NCBI RefSeq assembly: GCF_002929335.1
Contig: NZ_PJIL01000007.1
Coordinates: 186,001-250,000, forward strand
DNA from: Arthrobacter sp. Y81
Lineage (GTDB): Bacteria > Actinomycetota > Actinomycetes > Actinomycetales > Micrococcaceae
Direction: 5' to 3'
Length of the DNA stretch: 64,000 nt
Part shown: positions 63,399 through 64,000 of the stretch, in pieces
Layout of the letters: every line of letters begins with the position of its first letter
Numbering within the stretch: position 1 is the stretch's first letter
Notes under the pieces: model-generated
Database searches by the model: none
What the model was told of the DNA's origin: nothing
What the model saw: the letters and a program-made list of their open reading frames with translations, nothing else
Position numbers and translations under genes: made by a program

Positions 63399-64000
63399 AT
63401 GGCAAAATCAGACGAAGTACGTTCATCGGCATCGGTTTACCGAAGTGGCCAGGAAATCGAATGCTGGCTGACGGACATGGACGGCGTCCTGGTCCACGAA
63501 AACCAGCCGATCCCCGGTGCCGCGGAACTGATCCAGCGCTGGGTGGACACCTCCAAGCGCTTCCTGGTCCTCACCAACAACTCCATCTTCACTCCCCGGG
63601 ACCTGGCCGCGCGGCTGCGTTCCTCCGGACTGGAGATCCCGGAGGAGAACATCTGGACCTCGGCGCTGGCCACGGCGCAGTTCCTGAAGGACCAGGTGCG
63701 CGGCTCGGAATCCGGGAACCGTGCCTACACTATCGGCGAGGCGGGACTCACGACGGCGCTGCACGAGGCCGGCTTCATCCTCACCGACCAGAACCCCGAC
63801 TTTGTGGTGCTCGGCGAAACGCGCACCTACTCCTTCGAGGCCATCACCATGGCGATCCGACTGATCCTGGCGGGTGCCCGCTTCATCGCCACCAACCCGG
63901 ACGCCACCGGTCCGTCCAAGGACGGCCCCATGCCCGCCACCGGAGCCATCGCGGCCCTGATCACCAAGGCCACCGGCCGCGAACCGTACATTGTGGGCAA
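63399..64000 (+). CDS. HAD-IIA family hydrolase, NagD-like (3' truncated)
   Basis: The first 200 residues of a NagD-type HAD phosphatase; the 3' end lies beyond the window. Motif I is WLTDMDGVLVHE, motif II is LVLTNNSIFTP, and the C2 cap begins around TSALATAQFL with FIATNPD following. GGAGG precedes the ATG at 63399. Members dephosphorylate sugar or nucleoside monophosphates in the cytoplasm. Alone, divergent from the membrane protein. Confidence 0.92.
   Translation, partial: MAKSDEVRSSASVYRSGQEIECWLTDMDGVLVHENQPIPGAAELIQRWVDTSKRFLVLTNNSIFTPRDLAARLRSSGLEIPEENIWTSALATAQFLKDQVRGSESGNRAYTIGEAGLTTALHEAGFILTDQNPDFVVLGETRTYSFEAITMAIRLILAGARFIATNPDATGPSKDGPMPATGAIAALITKATGREPYIVG

Overview
The window is a high-GC, gene-dense stretch of chromosome from an actinobacterium. 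It most resembles Arthrobacter/Pseudarthrobacter (Micrococcaceae). This rests on gene families and high-GC codon use seen here (UPF0303, DUF3151, DUF2236/MpaB, LytR_C, PurS-PurQ-PurL, glutathione-independent formaldehyde dehydrogenase, an SSI-type inhibitor, S-box control of metY), not on a database search. Most of it is ordinary core and metabolic genome. No prophage, insertion sequence or CRISPR array is visible.

Layout. 1-6.4 kb: a sugar/polyol catabolic operon (two binding-protein-dependent ABC permeases, two Gfo/Idh/MocA dehydrogenases, a TIM-barrel sugar isomerase, a beta-propeller protein, a UPF0303 protein and a GNAT acetyltransferase). 6.5-14 kb: single genes, including a FrnE-type DsbA protein, a TetR regulator, a LytR_C protein, a HAD phosphatase, a Stealth-family phosphotransferase that seems to start at ATT, a metallophosphoesterase and formaldehyde dehydrogenase. 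14.3-18.4 kb: a complete spermidine/putrescine-type ABC transporter whose long leader carries a perfect 21-bp hairpin. 18.5-22.5 kb: glutathione peroxidase, an M23 peptidase with a Thr/Pro tail, an MpaB-like protein, tRNA-Ser(GGA) and a NIF3-like protein. 22.5-28.8 kb: SRP RNA, dnaX, recR, a GNAT protein and lysC, which has an internal start for a separate beta subunit.

28.8-39 kb: two tandem small paralogues beside an OhrR/MarR regulator with a clear operator, then a protease/inhibitor locus. In it two large secreted subtilases flank two Streptomyces-subtilisin-inhibitor-like (SSI) proteins. 39.3-42.7 kb: purS-purQ-purL. 42.7-43.8 kb: a DUF559 endonuclease-like gene bracketed by two oppositely oriented, nearly identical palindromes, the best candidate here for an undescribed small mobile or selfish unit. 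43.8-46.7 kb: small housekeeping and hypothetical genes. 46.8-52.2 kb: an S-box (SAM-I) riboswitch followed by acetyl-CoA synthetase, dimethylsulfone monooxygenase SfnG, O-acetylhomoserine sulfhydrylase and a CoA-binding protein. Gene order suggests that acetate released by MetY is recaptured by Acs.

52.3-55.4 kb: a sigma/anti-sigma-like pair, a two-hairpin C-rich-loop RNA resembling the actinobacterial 6C RNA, an aminoglycoside-phosphotransferase pseudogene that has lost both catalytic segments, and a degenerate Hpt protein. 55.6-64 kb: purA, an NCS1 permease, a uracil-DNA-glycosylase-like protein, DUF3151, fbaA, a TrmH-family methyltransferase, a membrane-anchored protein and a truncated NagD-type HAD gene. 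Starts were chosen from Shine-Dalgarno position and family N-termini, so several are shorter than the longest open frame.
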